Of a stretch of DNA of 6,859 bases, positions 5,340 through 6,859 are shown in pieces. How positions within the stretch are numbered: the stretch's first letter is position 1; the number at the start of each line of letters is the position of its first letter. The stretch lies in the NCBI GenBank assembly GCA_002298155.1, contig DBME01000393.1, positions 1-6,859 on the forward strand, written 5' to 3'. Both the position numbers and the translations under genes were made by a program. This DNA comes from Holophagaceae bacterium UBA706. GTDB taxonomy: Bacteria; Acidobacteriota; Holophagae; Holophagales; Holophagaceae. Under the pieces are notes generated by a model. It was given only the letters and a program-made list of their open reading frames with translations. It was not told where the DNA came from and did not search any database.

Positions 5340-6859
5340 ATGGTTTCCCCCTTCCTCGATACCCCGTCGTCCGGTACCGACCGGAACGGGAACGCCCCTT
5401 CGGCCGCTGAGCTTCTTGGTCGCCTGCTGGCCCTGGAGGCGCGGGTGGCTTCCCTGGAGGCGGAGCGGGGCATGACCAGCCCGGTCCCGGCGCCGGTCCC
5501 CGCCATGGCGGCCCGGGAGGCGGAGGAACTGCCCAGTGGGACCCTCCTGGGCTTCGCCGGCCGCACCTGCCTGATCCTGGGAGGAGCCTTCCTCCTGCGG
5601 ACCCTCACGGATTCGGGGACCGTGCCCGCCCTGGCCGGGGTGGGCCTGGGCCTGGCCTACGCCGCCGCCTGGGCCTTCTCCGCCCACCGCTCCGCCTCCC
5701 GGGGGCAGGGCCCCTGGGCCGCCTTCCAGGTCTTCGCCGCGGCGGCCATCGCCTTCCCCCTCCTCTGGGAAACCACTGTCCGCACCCGGTTCATGGCCCC
5801 GCTGCCGGCCTCGGCGGCCCTTCTGGCCATGACCCTCCTTCTGGCGGGCGTGGCCATCCGCCACGAGCTGCGGCGCATGGCCTGGGTGGTCACCCTGGCG
5901 GCCCTGGCCACGGGCTTCGCGATCATGGCGGCCATGTCGGCCATCAGCGCCTTCATGCCCTTCTTCATCCTGGCCAGCGGGGCCTCCCTCCTGCTCTCCG
6001 GGCGTCCCGCGTGGCGCAACCTGCGCTGGGCCGCGGCCCTGGGCGCGGACCTGGCCGTCCTGGTCATGGTCATCCTGGCCCTGTCCCCGGGCGGCTCCGA
6101 CCTCCTCGCGAAGGACCTCCCCGCCGGCCGCGTCGAGGCCCTGGCCCTGGGCTTCGCCGGCGTGCACCTGGGCACCTTCCTGGTGGCCATCCTGCGCCGG
6201 CCCAGGGTGGTGGGGGCCTACGAGATCTTCCAGACCCTGGCCGTCCTGGCCCTGGGGCTGGGGGGCACCGTGCGGGTGGCCCTGGCCGCGGGCACCGAAC
6301 TGGGCGTGCTGGGCGCGGCGGCCCTGCTCTTCGGGCTCACGTGCTACGGCTGCGCCTTCGTCTTCGTGGAGAAACAGGCCGACGACAGCATGGATTTCAA
6401 GTACCTCACGTCCCTGGCCCTGGTGCTGGTCCTCGCGGGGAGCCTCCTCCTGCTCCACGGGCAGGGACTGGCCCTGGTCCTCCTGGTGACCGGCGCGGCG
6501 ACCACGGCCCTCGGCGTCCGCTACGGCAAGTTCTCCCTCCAGTTCCATGGGCTGGGCTTCCTGGCCTCGGCGGGCCTGGCCTCGGGGCTGGCAGGGGCGA
6601 CCCTGGCGGCCTTCCTGGGCGCCAATGCGCCCCTTCTCTCCGGCTATGTCCCCGCGGCGCTGCTGACCCTGGCGGCGCTCCTGGCCGCGCACCTCTACCC
6701 CCTGGAACGCCGAGGCCAGGGCCTGGACTGGCAGCTGCGCGTGCCCTCCCTGGGGTTCGGCGCCCTGGGCCTCGCAGCCCTGGCCGGGCTGGCCATCACC
6801 GCCGCCGGACCCATGGACCCCGCGACCCTCGCCGCCCTGCGCACCGCCGCCCTGGTCCT
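5340..6859 (+). CDS. Polytopic membrane protein, DUF2339-like (N-terminal 506 codons, runs off window)
   Basis: The frame is open from the ATG at 5340 to the window end without a stop. Residues 1-65 are soluble, with a short heptad-like helix at 24-43 (LLGRLLALEARVASLEAE) and then a Pro/Ala linker. From about residue 68 the chain alternates Ala/Leu/Gly-rich hydrophobic segments with short Arg-containing loops, giving about 14-15 predicted membrane helices by 490. A coiled coil followed by a very long run of helices, beginning with GFAGRTCLILGGAFLLR-like sequence, resembles DUF2339 proteins. Their function is unknown and they are usually longer than the part seen here. No catalytic motif is visible. 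The start is the first ATG in frame after a stop at 5280-5282, with only a weak TGGGG about 8 nt upstream. The gene is divergent from the redox operon and may share control with it. Confidence is high for a real membrane-protein gene and moderate for the family. Confidence 0.8.
   Translation, partial: MVSPFLDTPSSGTDRNGNAPSAAELLGRLLALEARVASLEAERGMTSPVPAPVPAMAAREAEELPSGTLLGFAGRTCLILGGAFLLRTLTDSGTVPALAGVGLGLAYAAAWAFSAHRSASRGQGPWAAFQVFAAAAIAFPLLWETTVRTRFMAPLPASAALLAMTLLLAGVAIRHELRRMAWVVTLAALATGFAIMAAMSAISAFMPFFILASGASLLLSGRPAWRNLRWAAALGADLAVLVMVILALSPGGSDLLAKDLPAGRVEALALGFAGVHLGTFLVAILRRPRVVGAYEIFQTLAVLALGLGGTVRVALAAGTELGVLGAAALLFGLTCYGCAFVFVEKQADDSMDFKYLTSLALVLVLAGSLLLLHGQGLALVLLVTGAATTALGVRYGKFSLQFHGLGFLASAGLASGLAGATLAAFLGANAPLLSGYVPAALLTLAALLAAHLYPLERRGQGLDWQLRVPSLGFGALGLAALAGLAITAAGPMDPATLAALRTAALV

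Noticed and set aside
5323..5475. Small 50-residue frame starting at the ATG at 5323
   Set aside because: It overlaps the start of the membrane gene in another frame, has no well-spaced Shine-Dalgarno, and its Trp/Arg/Pro-rich sequence looks non-coding.
5319..6692. Minus-strand open frame of 457 codons opposite the polytopic membrane gene
   Set aside because: It is extremely Gly/Gln/Glu/Arg-rich, as expected from the complement of Ala/Leu-rich codons, and the plus-strand frame is continuous with regular membrane helices.

Overview
The window is GC-rich and densely coding. Five genes run leftward on the minus strand and one starts rightward on the plus strand. The mix is a quinone-linked multiheme cytochrome / iron-sulfur / NrfD module, a FHA-GAF-PP2C phosphatase paired with a Hanks-type kinase, and a large polytopic DUF2339-like protein. 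This suggests a Gram-negative, environmental, respiratorily versatile bacterium. Acidobacteriota of the Holophagae/Geothrix type is my best guess, and a delta-proteobacterial lineage is the alternative. The taxonomic guess is inference only: there is no rRNA or marker gene here.

Right to left: a divergent intergenic region (5081-5339) carries two oppositely oriented sigma70-like promoters, each with a perfect TTGACA -35. The leftward promoter leads, through a leader of about 115 nt with two GC-rich hairpins, into three tightly packed genes. These encode an exported tetraheme cytochrome c (5080-4532), a Tat-exported four-cluster ferredoxin-like subunit with a possible lipobox (4508-3576), and a ten-helix NrfD/DsrP-type membrane subunit (3571-2342). 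The set looks like the J-O-P half of DsrMKJOP, or the Geobacter CbcSTU-type menaquinol oxidoreductase. It would move electrons between the quinone pool and periplasmic hemes. No molybdopterin or other catalytic subunit lies beside it in this window.

After a 71-bp AT-rich gap with its own promoter candidate comes a signalling pair. A FHA-GAF-PP2C (SpoIIE-type) phosphatase (2270-654) is followed 11 bp later by a Ser/Thr kinase (642 to the window edge, C-terminal part missing). The kinase Shine-Dalgarno overlaps the phosphatase stop codon, so the two are probably translationally coupled.

Rightward, 5340-6859 is the first 506 codons of an Ala/Leu-rich protein. It has a short N-terminal coiled coil and about 14-15 membrane segments, and it continues past the window. 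The long open frames antisense to these genes are GC-driven shadows. No tRNA, rRNA, CRISPR array, insertion sequence or convincing intrinsic terminator was seen.
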